This document shows, piece by piece, positions 36,797-46,761 of a stretch of DNA of 64,000 bases; the stretch's first letter is position 1; every line of letters starts with the position of its first letter. A program made the position numbers and the translations under genes. This DNA comes from Acanthosepion esculentum. Its lineage: Eukaryota > Mollusca > Cephalopoda > Sepiida > Sepiidae. The notes below the pieces were generated by a model. The model saw only the letters and a program-made list of their open reading frames with translations. It had not been told where the DNA came from and ran no database searches. The stretch covers positions 10,597,468 through 10,661,467 of the forward strand of contig OZ038498.1 of NCBI GenBank assembly GCA_964036315.1, given 5' to 3'.

Positions 36797-37490
36797 CATG
36801 GTGCAATACAGTTTCAACATACTTAGTTAAACCATAGCTGACATTAAGCGGATGGATGTCAAAGCGAGAAAGGTTCTCACTTGTCACCGCATGCATCATC
36901 CTAAGGCTGATATTGATCATCTATATGTACCCAGATCCGAAGGTGGCAGAGGATTAGTTCAACTAGAACTGTCTTACAAAACAACAATAATTCGTCTTCA
37001 ACGAAACCTGGAAACTGCGGAAGACTGGATGAGGATCTGTGTCAAAGAAAATGAAAGAAATAAGAAACTTTATTCAATAATAAAGGAAGCCGACAAATTT
37101 AAAATGGAATTTCAAGTGGGTGAAGAAGTGCAAATAAACCATAATTTACCTGCAACGGCAAAGAACCTATAAAAAAAGAAAGCAAAAGGAAATGCAATGT
37201 ACCAAATGCAGAGACGATGGCAAGGTAAGCCTCTTCATGCTTAACACCTTGTTTATACTAGACAAGCTGATGTAGACAAACCCTATACCCATTAGTGGTT
37301 ATGTTGTGCAAGGTTAAAAGTTGAAACCGAAGGTTTTATTCTTGCTAACTAGAAATTACCAAACATAATGAAAAATTGCGTTAACACGAAATACAGATTT
37401 TATGATAAATATCCAGAAATAATAAATCATCTTGTATCACGCTGTCCAGTGTTAGCACCCAGTGAATATAAAACACGGCGTAATCTTCAC
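36797..37490 (+). pseudogene. Zinc-knuckle LINE, copy 1, C-terminal region (second part)
   Basis: 'QYSFNILS', then 'DVKARKVLTCHRMHHPKADI', 'DHLYVPRSEGGRGLVQLEL' and 'MQRRWQGKPLH' are followed by a degenerate zinc-knuckle-like segment ('KYRFYDKYPEIINHLVSRC', 'PVLAPSEY'). In the family I recall this as C-x2-C ... H-x4-C; here the Cys positions are partly lost. Stops and frame changes occur after 37172. It is contiguous in sense with 34883-35251. Confidence 0.85.
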
Positions 37491-38427
37491 ATCGTAATGC
37501 ATCATTCTAAGGATAATGTTAATCCACTCTATGTGTCCTTATCCGAAGGAGGCAGATGATTAGTTCAACTAGAACTATCTTACAAAACGACAAAAATCGA
37601 TCTTCAAAGATACCAGAAAACTATTGAAGATTGGATGGCGATCTGTGCCAAAGAACATAAAAGTTCTAAGAAACTTTATCCAGTAATAAAGGAACACAAC
37701 AAATTCAAAAGGGAATTTCAAGTGGATGAAGAAGTGAAAATAAACCATATTACACCGACTGTAGCTGCAAAGAACCTAAAAAAGAACTAAAAGCAAATTT
37801 AATATACCAAATGCAGAAACGATGGCAAGATAAGCCTCTCGGCATGGACAATAATCTACCTGTACGAAGCTGATGTAAACAAATCCCCTACCTATCAGTG
37901 GTTACGTGGCGCAGGGTTAAAAGATGTCACCGAAGGTTTTATTGTTGCCCCACAGGACCAATGCTTGCTGCTTAGAATTACCAAGCTCACATACTGAAAA
38001 ACTGTGTTAGCCCAAAATGCAGATTGTGTGATAAATATCCAGAAACAATTGACCATTTTGTATCAGGTTGCACGGTATTGGTACCCATTGAATATAAAAA
38101 CTGGGAAAGAAGTGTGCCAATATCTGTATTGGAAAGGAAATTGCAAGAAATTTGTATGGACACCACCCAGAATCGGTTAGAGAGATAGGACCTGTAACAA
38201 ATTTATCAGCCTTTTCAATACACACAGGCAGAACAATAAAAGCTAATCGCCCAGATATTGCGATCAGAGAACATTAAAAAAGGAAGAATATACCTTCATA
38301 TTGACATGGGATTCCCTGAAGACGCTAATGCATCTTTGAAGAACTTTAAAAAAACTATCAAATTACAAAAACGTTGAAATCGAAATCTCAAAAATATGAC
38401 ACATCAGGACATAAACAATTCCAGTAG
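37491..38427 (+). pseudogene. Zinc-knuckle LINE, copy 2, C-terminal region
   Basis: A second copy starts in the equivalent of 'HHPKAD' ('MHHSKDNVNPLYVSLSEGGR') and runs through 'LVQLELSYKTTKIDLQRY' and 'EDWMAICAKEHK'. It then has a better-preserved zinc knuckle ('CRLCDKYPETIDHFVSGC', about 38027-38080), 'EYK' and a C-terminal 'ANRPDIAI', ending at 'TIPVV' near 38425. Many stops are present. It begins within the end of copy 1 and ends where hAT sequence begins. Confidence 0.85.
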
Positions 38428-39297
38428 TCGAAAACGAAATGTACGTTTTAATAGATATCATGGTTCAGCAGAAAAGGTACTTCTCAGTAAAACCGAAAAG
38501 TTCAAGGTGGAAACTTTCTTCCCTATTCTGGACACTCCTATGTTTGGACTGACAAAACATTGCAGAGTCTTATTAATTCTGTTTTCTTTTTTCAGTGAAT
38601 TGAAAACAATTTCTTCTGAAGCACTAAAGAAACAACCGGCTAATATGTATCGCAAAGATTTGAATGCCGATGGCCTTTTAAATGAATGCGAACATCTCAG
38701 GCAACTGATGTAAATTGTGAGACTCTCCCTGCACTGTACAGAAAACATAATTTCGGGCAATTTGAAATCTGTATTCCCGAATGTTGAATTTACACTCAGT
38801 GTTTTCATGTTCCTGATGATAACCAAATTCTACAGGAGAACGTTCTTTTTCAAGACTGAAACAAATCTGCTTCGTAGCACAATGGGGCAGCATCATTTGA
38901 ACTGACTTTTACTCGTGTGCATCGAAAAAGACATCCTATTCCTGAAGACCATTGACTTCAAGTCAATAATAAAACAATCCTCTGAAAAGAAATACCGTAA
39001 ATGCTAGTCGCAATAAGAAGTTCGTAGTAATTGCATACTGTGCCATCTAATCTGTGTGACTTACTGAGTATTATTGTGTTTTTCAAGTCTTGTGTATTTT
39101 TCAAATGGTTATCATGTTGATTAATTGCTGCTATACAGCATGCTTTAGTGTTTGAACACCAGTTTTGTTGAAGTGCCAATAAAATAAATATATGTTTAAT
39201 ATTATCGACTATTTACTTTTTGTTAATGTGAGCGGTTGTCGTAGGGGCCCAGAACACTAGTTTGCCCAGTGGCCATAATGTTGTTAAGACGCCCTTG
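38428..39297 (+). pseudogene. hAT-superfamily transposase C-terminus (ZMYM1-like) with 3' end
   Basis: One reading frame runs to 39007 with only two stops (38711 and 38903). Motifs: 'KFKVETFFPILDTPMFGLTK' (family 'F..F...D..I..L..RF'), 'LNADGLLNECEHLRQLM', and the dimerisation block, decayed but readable, 'LSVFMFLMITKFYRRTFFF' then 'TNLLRSTMGQHHLN', followed by 'IEKDILFLKTIDFKSII'. The serine-rich core is mutated. Downstream 'ggggccc' and the terminal 'ttaagacgcccttg' (to 39297) resemble a hAT right end. The N-terminal BED/catalytic part is absent; the 5' end abuts the LINE. Confidence 0.82.
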
Positions 39298-39589
39298 ATA
39301 TTAGGTATATCTCAAACCTAGATTTATACAGAGGGTCGCCTATTCGATGTATTGTCGACTATGGTTCACGAGTAGCCTTTTAGGTCCGACTGTGCACGAC
39401 TAAAGACTCAGTAAAGAGCCTTTTTTCAAGTCCCCTTCGGAAATGTAATCAAACCAAGTAGTATATACGAATACACTATTTGTATAAAAGCTAGACAAAT
39501 GTAGAGTCTTAAATAAAGTTTTTGTTCGCAAAATAACTCCGGATCCGCATAATTTGTGACTGAAAAACTGTAAGGTCGACGAATGGTCT
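39298..39589. other. Unrecognised sequence
   Basis: Nothing recognisable beyond short chance frames. Confidence 0.4.
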
Positions 39590-39850
39590 ATTTCTTTCGG
39601 GTACTTCAAGAGTTTAGGGGTCTGTTTGTTTTTCTCTTTGCGATAGAAATTCGTAGTAAATCGACTACTCACACACACCGAAAGTAGCCGACTTTTAAAA
39701 TCGGTTTCTAATATTGTTACGATTACGTATTCGATATATTTCATAGCTAGTGGATCCTCGTGTCCCATAAAATACAACTTTATATGAAGAAACACTTAAG
39801 AAGTATGTTTTTTAACGTTTGCGCCAAAAATATACACAAAGAACGTAGAT
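39590..39850 (+). repeat. Diverged dispersed repeat, copy 1
   Basis: Shares with 40425-40680 the blocks 'gcgatagaaattc'/'gcaatagaaattc', 'tattcgatatattt', 'cccata' and 'ctttatatgaagaaac', in the same order and orientation about 850 bp apart. The class is unknown. Confidence 0.65.
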
Positions 39851-40424
39851 CGTATAGGATAAGTATTGCCACAGACTTTCTGAAAACAAAACAACAGAAA
39901 TCGCATGTTAAATTCTTTAAATACCTTCTTTGAACTTAAATTTCGGTTCCATTTAAAATATAATGGCGAAATGCTAATGTAACTTAAAAGAAAAATTGAT
40001 TTCCGTATATAAATGAACTTTTAGGCATTTAAAAAAATATTTTTCCTAACTCATCGAGCCGCCATTGTATATGAAAAATTTAAAACTTCTCTTTAAAATA
40101 CAATATTTGTCCTAGAGATGTGTTTATACGTCTATTAGTCAATGTAAAACGTAATTTAGTAGATTTTCCAAAAGTAAGGCTTAACTTTTACTTAAAACAG
40201 AAGAAAAATAACGCTTTATTTACACATGTTAGCATATGAGGTCAAAGGTCACTTTAATTCTATCTCTTGTTCGAAAAAGTGCACGATAAAGTAAACAAGA
40301 AACCAAAAGAAATATGGAAGACCAACAGTGCAATAATCAAGAATTAGTTATTTATGTTTAAAATATATTTTATTGTGTCGAACAGCAACGGGATGAAATT
40401 CAAAATCGCACCAAAAAAATATGG
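39851..40424. other. Unrecognised AT-rich sequence
   Basis: No motif or repeat match seen. Confidence 0.4.
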
Positions 40425-40770
40425 AGATTGGTTTATTACCGTCGGCTACTTCAGGAATTCAGGTGTCTGCTATGTTTGCAATAGAAATTCAAATTAATTT
40501 GATCCACGGGAAATAGCCGACATCTAAAATCAATTTCTAACACTGCTACGGTTATCTATTCGATATATTTAGGTTAGTTAATGGGTTCCTAGTATCCCAT
40601 ACGACCCGCGACTTTATATGAAGAAACCCTTATGAAGGGTGATTTTAAAGTTTGCATCAAAAATATGCACATGAAGACATCAATAATTCCAGTTGTAATT
40701 GGAGCCCTCAAATTGATTTGAAAAGGCTCCGAGAGACTCATTGATGGGATTCCTGGTAGCCCATGCCTTA
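40425..40770 (+). repeat. Diverged dispersed repeat, copy 2, plus a third partial
   Basis: Copy 2 of the repeat at 39590-39850. A further partial block 'attgatgggattcctggtag' 'cccatgcc' at about 40739 resembles 'ttaatgggttcctagtatcc' 'cata' at 40578. Confidence 0.6.
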
Positions 40771-41003
40771 AAGAAATACAAAAAAAAATTGTACTCACAA
40801 GTACAGGTCACACATTACGAAAGCTCTATCTCTGTAAAATGTCTGTAACCTTAATGTTTTTTATTACAAAAATGATCAGTGAAAAATTTCATGAAGCCAT
40901 TTCTGATCTCAGATCTCTGGTTGGGACCCAGAAGGTAATATGTATACAACGGAAATCAAAGGAAATAATAATAATAACAACAACGCATAAAGCAGCATAA
41001 ATA

Positions 41004-41963
41004 CAATGCTGTTCGATAAAAGTGACTCATCTAATTTTTTTTACTTAAAAATTTTTTCGCCTATTTTTTTTGGGGGGGGGGTCAAACTAATTTTTATTCT
41101 TACTAATATAAAGACCCCTTCCCAACCACCTAGAAAAAAAGTTTACTCATCCTAAAGTATTTTACTGATAATTATAATTTTGGATATAAATGAGATTTAG
41201 GGAAAAAACTCTGTGCAAAAAAAGTGACTCACTTATTTCCTGCAACTAGTAATCAATAGAAACATCACCGAACAGCTTTAAATAAAGAATAATAGAGGTA
41301 TAATTTATTTATTTATAGGTAATATAGTTCGAAATATATAATAATCTATGGGTATTCCTTTATTTTGAATAACCTTTTCAACCCTTTTTGGCATTGACTT
41401 GATTAGGTTCTGGCAAATCTCATCTCCAAGCATTGAATTCCATTCGGATATGAAATTCACAATCAAATCCTCTTTGTTGCTCAACTGCTTTCTCGAGAGC
41501 CTGTGCTTTATAATGCTCCATAAGTTTTCTATGGGGTTGAGGTCAGGAGATTGGGGCGGCCATGTCATAACACTCACCTGCTTCTCATCAAAGTATTCCT
41601 TCATCAATTTTGATTTGTGAATGAGAGCATTATCCTGCATAAAAATGAGCTTGGTGGGGTCGATTTGCACCCTTTCAGCAGAAGGGAGTAGACAAGACTC
41701 TAAAATTCTCTTGTACTGCTCGCTCCCGAGGGTCTTTTCAATAGGTTTTAAGAAAGCAGTTCCATGAAAAGAAAAGTATCCCCAGAACATTATACTGAAC
41801 GGATGCTTGACAGAACTTACTTCTAAATTCAAAGAGCTTTCAAAGCTTCTTCTTCGGATTTTAGATCGCTTATCCTTCGAATTTAGCTCAACTTTCGTTT
41901 CATCGGAGAAGAAAACATTTAGTAAAAAAAAATCAGGTGAGTCACTTTTATCGAACATCACTG
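41004..41963 (-). mobile_element. Internally deleted Tc1-like element, copy 1 (960 bp)
   Basis: Terminal inverted repeats 'ctgttcgataaaagtgactc' (from 41009) and 'gagtcacttttatcgaaca' (about 41938-41956) lie just inside TA on both sides (41002-41003 and 41964-41965). It shares structure and deletion point with the copy at 53001-53949 on the opposite strand. It contains an open C-terminal transposase frame. Confidence 0.92.
41305..41961 (-). CDS. N-terminally truncated Tc1-like DD34E transposase, frame open
   Basis: A 218-codon frame whose first Met lies inside the terminal repeat. Catalytic positions are present in order: 'FFSDETKVEL' (first Asp, about residue 20), 'LIFMQDNALIHKSK' (second Asp) and 'PPQSPDLNPIENLW' (final Glu). 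The family block 'FSIMFWGYFSFHGTAFL' lies between the first and second Asp. Full-length Tc1 transposases are about 340 residues and begin with paired HTH DNA-binding domains; these are absent, so specific binding to its own ends is not expected. The frame ends shortly before the left end. It could be translated from a nearby promoter but is probably a non-functional relic. The sister copy has a stop in the second Asp motif. Confidence 0.75.
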   Translation of the reverse strand: MMFDKSDSPDFFLLNVFFSDETKVELNSKDKRSKIRRRSFESSLNLEVSSVKHPFSIMFWGYFSFHGTAFLKPIEKTLGSEQYKRILESCLLPSAERVQIDPTKLIFMQDNALIHKSKLMKEYFDEKQVSVMTWPPQSPDLNPIENLWSIIKHRLSRKQLSNKEDLIVNFISEWNSMLGDEICQNLIKSMPKRVEKVIQNKGIPIDYYIFRTILPINK

Positions 41964-42047
41964 TATATACTTATTAATTGTGATTTGTTATATGATATTT
42001 TTTATTAAACTTATACGCGGGTTGTTACGGAAGCAATGTTTCCTATA

Positions 42048-42341
42048 TCATTTTACCACCTCATAGCCGGATGTTGGTGATATAGTAGTACTGATCTCCG
42101 CTAATAACGCACTTTTGGGAGTTGAGGGGCTTGTTAAGATAACATCTTGATCTGGTAAAATAGCGTCTGACATTCTTAAAGACTGTTGGAGCATTACTCC
42201 TCCCATCTCCTTCTCTTCTGATTTCTTTAACGCCCTTTTGAACGTATCAACAAACCGTTCAGCTTGACCATTTGATCTTAAGTGGTATGGCAGAGTACAA
42301 ACAGTGCATACAAAGCAGAAGTTTTTCACTGAACTCCTCAA
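42048..42341 (-). pseudogene. Ty3/Gypsy-type integrase core fragment, minus strand
   Basis: 'LPYHLRSNGQAERFVDTFKR' followed by 'ALKKSEEK' is the C-terminal end of an rve integrase core, including the conserved Glu of 'GQAER'. The first Met and the segment after 'EMGGV' look unreliable. The catalytic Asp residues are not in this fragment. No LTR, protease or RT was found nearby. Confidence 0.85.
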
Positions 42342-42424
42342 TGTGGGTAAAAATTATTCCTTTGATATTCCTCAGCGCTTGCTGTATGTTTACGAAGACC
42401 AAGCACTGGATGTGGATAAAGTTA

Positions 42425-42690
42425 GACAGTGGCTAATACATTGGACGAAATTTTTAAGTGTAGAAGACCTACTTCCACTGTAACTGTAAATTTCCTTCAT
42501 GAACTGTTTTCGATATTTGGAATCCCAGATACTGATAATGGCACGCAATTTACTTTGAGTGACTTTCAAAGTGTTGCAAATACTATGCACTTGAACATAG
42601 AAAAACACCTTCATACAAACCAAAATGAAATGGTCAGGCTGACAATTTCTTTGATACATTCAAAAAAATGTCCCCCTCTTCATTGAAGCT
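42425..42690 (+). pseudogene. Ty3/Gypsy-type integrase core fragment, plus strand (a)
   Basis: 'EIFKCRRPTSTVTVNFLHEL' then 'FSIFGIPDTDNGTQFTLSDF' matches the centre of an rve core including the second catalytic Asp in 'DNGTQF'; the family's 'I.SDNG' is shortened to 'DTDNG'. The remainder is decayed and the reading frame ends at 42686. Confidence 0.82.
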
Positions 42691-42739
42691 CCATTTTTAT
42701 AGCGTAGTGAGATACCATTTCTTGACAAGGGAGGTAAAC

Positions 42740-42972
42740 GTGGATTTACTCCACGTAGGTTGCGTGTTGATCACGCCGGAAATTTGAATGGTACGTATTA
42801 TTTGCTTGTCGTCGACAGCTTTTTTTCAAAATGGACTGAAATATTTAAGTGTAGAAGACCTAATTCCACTGTAGCAGTACATTTTCTTCGTGAACTGTTT
42901 GCGAGATTTGGAGTTCCAGAATTGATAAACCGTAAAAATCAGTGGTCTTTGGTTTATTTTCGAGAATGGTAA
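42740..42972 (+). pseudogene. Ty3/Gypsy-type integrase core fragment, plus strand (b)
   Basis: 'RVDHAGNLNGTYYLLVVDSF' corresponds to the start of the rve core (the first catalytic Asp is in the 'xxDxAGP' box, here 'VDHAGN'). It is followed by 'EIFKCRRPNSTVAVHFLREL' and 'FARFGVPELI'. It overlaps fragment (a) in content, so it comes from another copy or a local duplication. Confidence 0.83.
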
Positions 42973-43059
42973 GATTAGGGCATTCTCAATTCATTTCCTT
43001 CTCATCAGAAGAGAAAGAATTCACTAAGAAGAAACTCTATTAATAGCACCGTTTGATGG

Positions 43060-43660
43060 GATGATGGGCATTAATATATTATAGGTAGACGTTTTTGTAC
43101 CATATCCCTTAGGACGTAGATGATCATGCCTCTCCATGAGGAGGATAACGGCTCGGATTGAGGAATCGTAGAGCCGAGTTCGAATTCCAGTCGAATCCGT
43201 TACATTCACTTACGTGCTAACACACTTGGGAAAGGTGTGAATCCTCTTCTTCTCCCTCCAACTATGGGTAAATAGCAGGACAGACTGGGTTCTATAGCCT
43301 TGGATGACAACTAGTCTAGGAGAAGGTCAACTCTGAATTCAAAACCATTCGGCGTCTGCACCGGCATCCGGCGGCCTCTTGGTTACTCCTGCCTCTGCGT
43401 CTGTGGAAATTCTGCGGCAAGTAAGAGCATATTCCTTCCTCCACTGGGATAGCACGCGAGGCGTGGAGACCGCGTGTGAAGTTCTCCCTTGTTACTCCGT
43501 TTCAAGAATTCACCGCCGTTGGAATCGGGAATGGCTGTCGTTCGTTTCAGCATTGGCGACGGATCGCCGTGCTTGGTCGGCCTTCGTTCCGGACGCGGTG
43601 AATTACTTGGAAGGAGCCGGCTTAACCGATCCAGGGTGAATGCCGCAACATACATATATG
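43060..43660 (+). mobile_element. SINE-B with tRNA-like B box and GC-rich body
   Basis: A tRNA-like head with B box 'gagttcgaattcc' (about 43177-43190) is followed by 'ttacattcacttacgtgc', 'actatgggtaaatagcagg' and 'gacaactagtctagg' then 'ctctgaattcaaaacc'. The same blocks recur at 54598-54765. Beyond 43340 the sequence is unusually GC- and CpG-rich (to about 43640). Open frames on both strands there (86-90 codons) overlap and have no known motif. Whether the GC-rich part belongs to the SINE is not certain. Confidence 0.7.
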
Positions 43661-43864
43661 CATCTCCACAGATTCCTTTTCTTTATTATCGTTGGTTTGC
43701 CATGCCTTCTTTGGAAATGGTTTCCTATAATGCAGTGGTTTCTCCATGATTTTGAATTCAGACTCTTTTCCTTCTCTTAGAAAGTTTGCCATTCAAGTCT
43801 ACCTTGTTATTTAACCACCAGTTGGTGGAAAATCAAGTGAATTAATTTCTTTCACAAAAACATT
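43661..43864. other. Short unrecognised spacer
   Basis: No gene or repeat recognised. Confidence 0.4.
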
Positions 43865-43985
43865 AGTGTGAAAGTGAATGAAACCTGAATTCGAACTCCG
43901 TTCGCCGATTCTACGTTCCGCGCCGATAGCCGTCACACTAATAACTCATCCCTTATGGGTGGGGTATAATCAAAATCAGATTTTT
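43865..43985 (-). mobile_element. tRNA-like SINE head, minus strand
   Basis: On the minus strand, 'gtgtgacggctatcggcgcg' and 'gtagaatcggcgaacggagt' run into a B box 'gagttcgaattc', then 'tttcattcactttcacac'. It resembles the head of SINE-B. No complete cloverleaf is evident. Confidence 0.6.
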
Positions 43986-44473
43986 ATAATAATTAATACT
44001 GAATGTTTTTTAGAAATCTATGAATAATACTTGATTTTGATTTTTTTTTTTTTTAATAACGCATTTTCTAGTGGGCATTATTGGCTTCAAACGTCTGCAA
44101 GCTTAAACTACGTATCATTATAAAATGTCTTTTGGTGACTCACTCCCAAGAATGTGCGCTAAATCTATTTCATATAGGCAAGGGTCAAATAAAATGAGCC
44201 TAATTTTCATATTTTTTATAGTTTATCCAAAATAACCGGCAATAAACTGTTTCAAACTGAAATAGGTTTTACTTACTCATATACTTAAATTACACTTAAT
44301 TTATTAACAAGTTTTCTCTTGCGTCATAGTGGTCTGTTTTTTCTATATTATCAATTAAACCCATTTTATCCAAAAGAAATTGTTTTTTAATAATCTTACC
44401 ACATTGATGAAAGGCATTTATTTAAAAAAACAAAACAACTGAGCAGTATTTTCTGAAATATTTAATAAATATT

Positions 44474-44475
<2 letters not shown>
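43986..44475. other. Unrecognised AT-rich sequence
   Basis: No motif recognised. A T-run lies at about 44041-44054. Confidence 0.4.
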
Positions 44476-44567
<92 letters not shown>

Positions 44568-44583
44568 AAAAAAAAAAAAAAAA
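44476..44583 (+). repeat. Compound microsatellite (AT)n(AAAT)n(A)n
   Basis: An AT run (to about 44526), then ten or so AAAT units, then an A run ending at 44583. Confidence 0.97.
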
Positions 44584-44617
44584 ATGAAATGGACAAAGTC
44601 CGACAATTATTTTAAGA

Positions 44618-44885
44618 CATTTTTATGCTTATACGTTCTTTTTATCGATGAAAATATTTAAGTAAATGCTCTATTTATAATAAACAACATTTACCGGCCT
44701 GAATGCCCGAGAAATTTTCATAGAAAATATGCGCCTCCGACGGGAATCGAACCTGCATCCTATGCGGAACCGTCATATAGCCTGATTTGTTTTTACCGAT
44801 TGAGCCACAGAGGAGCGTTTCGGTTAGCAAGGTCAATTTTACTGTTTTTAAACTACAATTCTCCATGATTTTCTCTCGTACATTC
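44618..44885 (-). mobile_element. SINE-C, left arm of a foldback, tRNA-derived, minus strand
   Basis: On the minus strand: A box 'tggctcaatcgg' (44796-44807) and B box 'ggttcgattcc' (44743-44753), with a 7-bp acceptor-like pairing. The D arm and anticodon arm do not fold properly, so this is a tRNA-derived sequence, not a gene. The body includes 'aattgaccttgctaaccgaa' upstream and 'catattttctatgaaaattt' downstream. Confidence 0.85.
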
Positions 44886-45009
44886 ATATCTGCTCGGTGC
44901 GTATCCAAATGTAAACAAATGACGTCACACATTATGAAATGGACAAAGTTCGACAATTATAAACATAAAAACTGTCTTAAAATAATTGACGGACTTTGTC
45001 CATTCCATA

Positions 45010-45280
45010 ATGGAGAGAAAATCATGGAGAAGTGTAGTTTAAAAACAGTAAAATTGACCTTGCTAACCGAAACGCTACTCTGTGGCTCAATCGGTAAAAG
45101 CACGTTAGGCTATAAGACGGCATCCGTATAGGATGCAGGTTCGATTCCTGTCGGAGGACGCATATTTTCTATGAAAATTTTTCGGACATTCAGGCAGGTA
45201 AATGTTGTTTAATACTGTGTATTATAAACAGAGCATTTACTTAAATATTTGTATCTATAAAAAGAACGTATAAACATAAA
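45010..45280 (+). mobile_element. SINE-C, right arm of a foldback, plus strand
   Basis: Inverted copy of 44618-44885. A box 'tggctcaatcgg' (45083-45094) and B box 'ggttcgattcc' (45138-45148). The T arm 'caggttcgattcctg' folds well. The 125-bp centre between the arms itself holds a smaller palindrome ('tggacaaagttcgacaatta' at 44941 against 'aataattgacggactttgtc' at 44980). Confidence 0.87.
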
Positions 45281-45366
45281 AGAAAAAAATATATATATAT
45301 ATATAATTTGTTTGTTTTTTTGCGACATCATAAAGGCATTTTTATGATTGGGTTAAGTTTTTAAAC

Positions 45367-46060
45367 CTATTGCTTTAATTGAACTTGTTTATAGACATTG
45401 AAATTTTTAAAAAATTTAAGCTTATTATTTAAGGCAAATATTTGTCGGTGTCGGCAAAAAACCGTTATCTCATGACTTTGATTTAATGAATTTTCGTTTT
45501 TTAGAAACTTAATAATGTGTAGTTTTTCATGTAGGCATAAAGGGCATGGGTCATCCCAGGTTTTACAAGTTCTTGTTCTATTTGTTATTTTCCATTTTAC
45601 TTTTGGTGTTTTATTCGTTTCTTTTAAATGCCAAAAATATTTAGATATGGAAGTCTGATTTCTATTTCTAATATTCTTGAAGGAGCTTTTGTGTTGCCTC
45701 CATCTAATTTTAAATTCATTCTTCGTGGATCCTATATATAGCATTTCAAGTGTAGCTGTAACTTAATTTTAAGGTGTTTTTATTAAAGATCTTGCTAAGT
45801 TTGCTTTCAGTAGGAAAGTGTTTTTCAATTAAAGCTAGGAATTTTGGTCCTAGCTTAATATTAACCAAATGGTTGTTTTCTCTTTCTGTTTTTCTTCTGG
45901 TTAGTACTATTGTTTTTATAATTGATGTTAGCGTTTTTGTATCCACTATTTTTTTAGAGCTGTGTTGTAAAAAATGACTGTGTTTTGGAAGATTTCTTCA
46001 TCTGCGGAGTTCATGCTGATTCTTTTCTCTATTGATGAGGGTTATGCTTAATTGTGGATG
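45367..46060 (-). pseudogene. Penelope-like element, C-terminal part with GIY-YIG-type endonuclease relic
   Basis: From 46060 downward on the minus strand: 'NSADEEIFQNTVIFYNTALK', 'LTSIIKTIVLTRRKTERE', 'IKLGPKFLALIEKHFP' and 'LSKIFNKNTLKLSYS', then a frame change and loss of part of the linker. Next come 'MLYIGSTKNEFKIRWRQHKS' (GIY-YIG family 'YIGST...F..R...H'), 'ISKYFWHLKETN' and 'WDDPCPLCLHEKLHIIKF'. These are the region after the RT and the endonuclease of Penelope-like elements. The RT core is missing and the frame is broken at about 45745. Confidence 0.87.
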
Positions 46061-46289
46061 AAAGATGGTTTGACCTGGGGTGTAGATACAAGGGATTAGT
46101 ATTAGGTTTTCTGTAAGGTAGGTATATGTTGTTCATTAAGTCTAAAGTTATATCAGTAAGCAGTATTATGGTGTTAATAAAGAAAAACAAAATGGTGGGA
46201 AAAAAGATATTTGGAAATCCAAAGTTTTAGCTCTAAACAGTAGGGACAGAAAATGGATGGAGTAGCTATAAAAAAAAAATAGAAACAAG
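46061..46289. other. Unassigned, contains a segment repeated at 46712
   Basis: About 100 bp around 46165-46260 ('tatggtgttaataaagaaaa', 'tttggaaatccaaagtttta') recurs at 46712-46761 continuing at 47325. That second copy is interrupted by the SINE-A composite. Confidence 0.55.
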
Positions 46290-46690
46290 CTTGAGACAAG
46301 TGTGTGTCTTCTCGCCAGATTTATTGAACCTCTAGAGCGACGCTATCCTAAGGAAACTAGAAACCAAACCAGGATTTATTATCGGTGAATGAAATATTAA
46401 CAATATAAGATACGCAGATGCCACTGTGTTGATAGCCGACTTGGAAAGGAAACTATAATTCGTCTTAGACAGGGTGACAGAAGAAAGCAATTTAAAAAGG
46501 ACTAAACATCAATTGTGAGAAGACAGAAAGTGTGGTCATCAGTAAGAGTTTTCTCCAAGATGCGAGTTATGAATTAGAGATGTCAACATCAAGCAAGTAC
46601 AAAAGTTTAATACTGAGGGCTAGAGAGTCAGGGGAAGGCGGCGAACAAAAGCTTTTGAGAGGAAGAATTATGATGTCTAGACTTCTGAGT
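46290..46690 (+). pseudogene. LINE reverse transcriptase fragment
   Basis: Pieces read 'LARFIEPLERRYPKETRNQT' (decayed), 'NIRYADATVLIADLERKL' (the catalytic box YADD reads YADA, so the second Asp is lost), 'LDRVTEESN' and 'EDRKC', with a C-terminal 'LLRGRIMMSRLLS'. Stops and frame changes are frequent. I recall the pattern from invertebrate endonuclease/RT LINEs; the clade is not certain. Confidence 0.78.
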
Positions 46691-46761
46691 TTTCCTATCA
46701 GTTATTAGTACCAAAACATTTATGGTGTCAATAAAGAAAAAGGAAAACGGTAGAAAGAATA

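Noticed and set aside
45075..45165. Functional tRNA gene
   Set aside because: A and B boxes and the T arm are good, but the D and anticodon arms do not fold and the copy lies in an inverted SINE.
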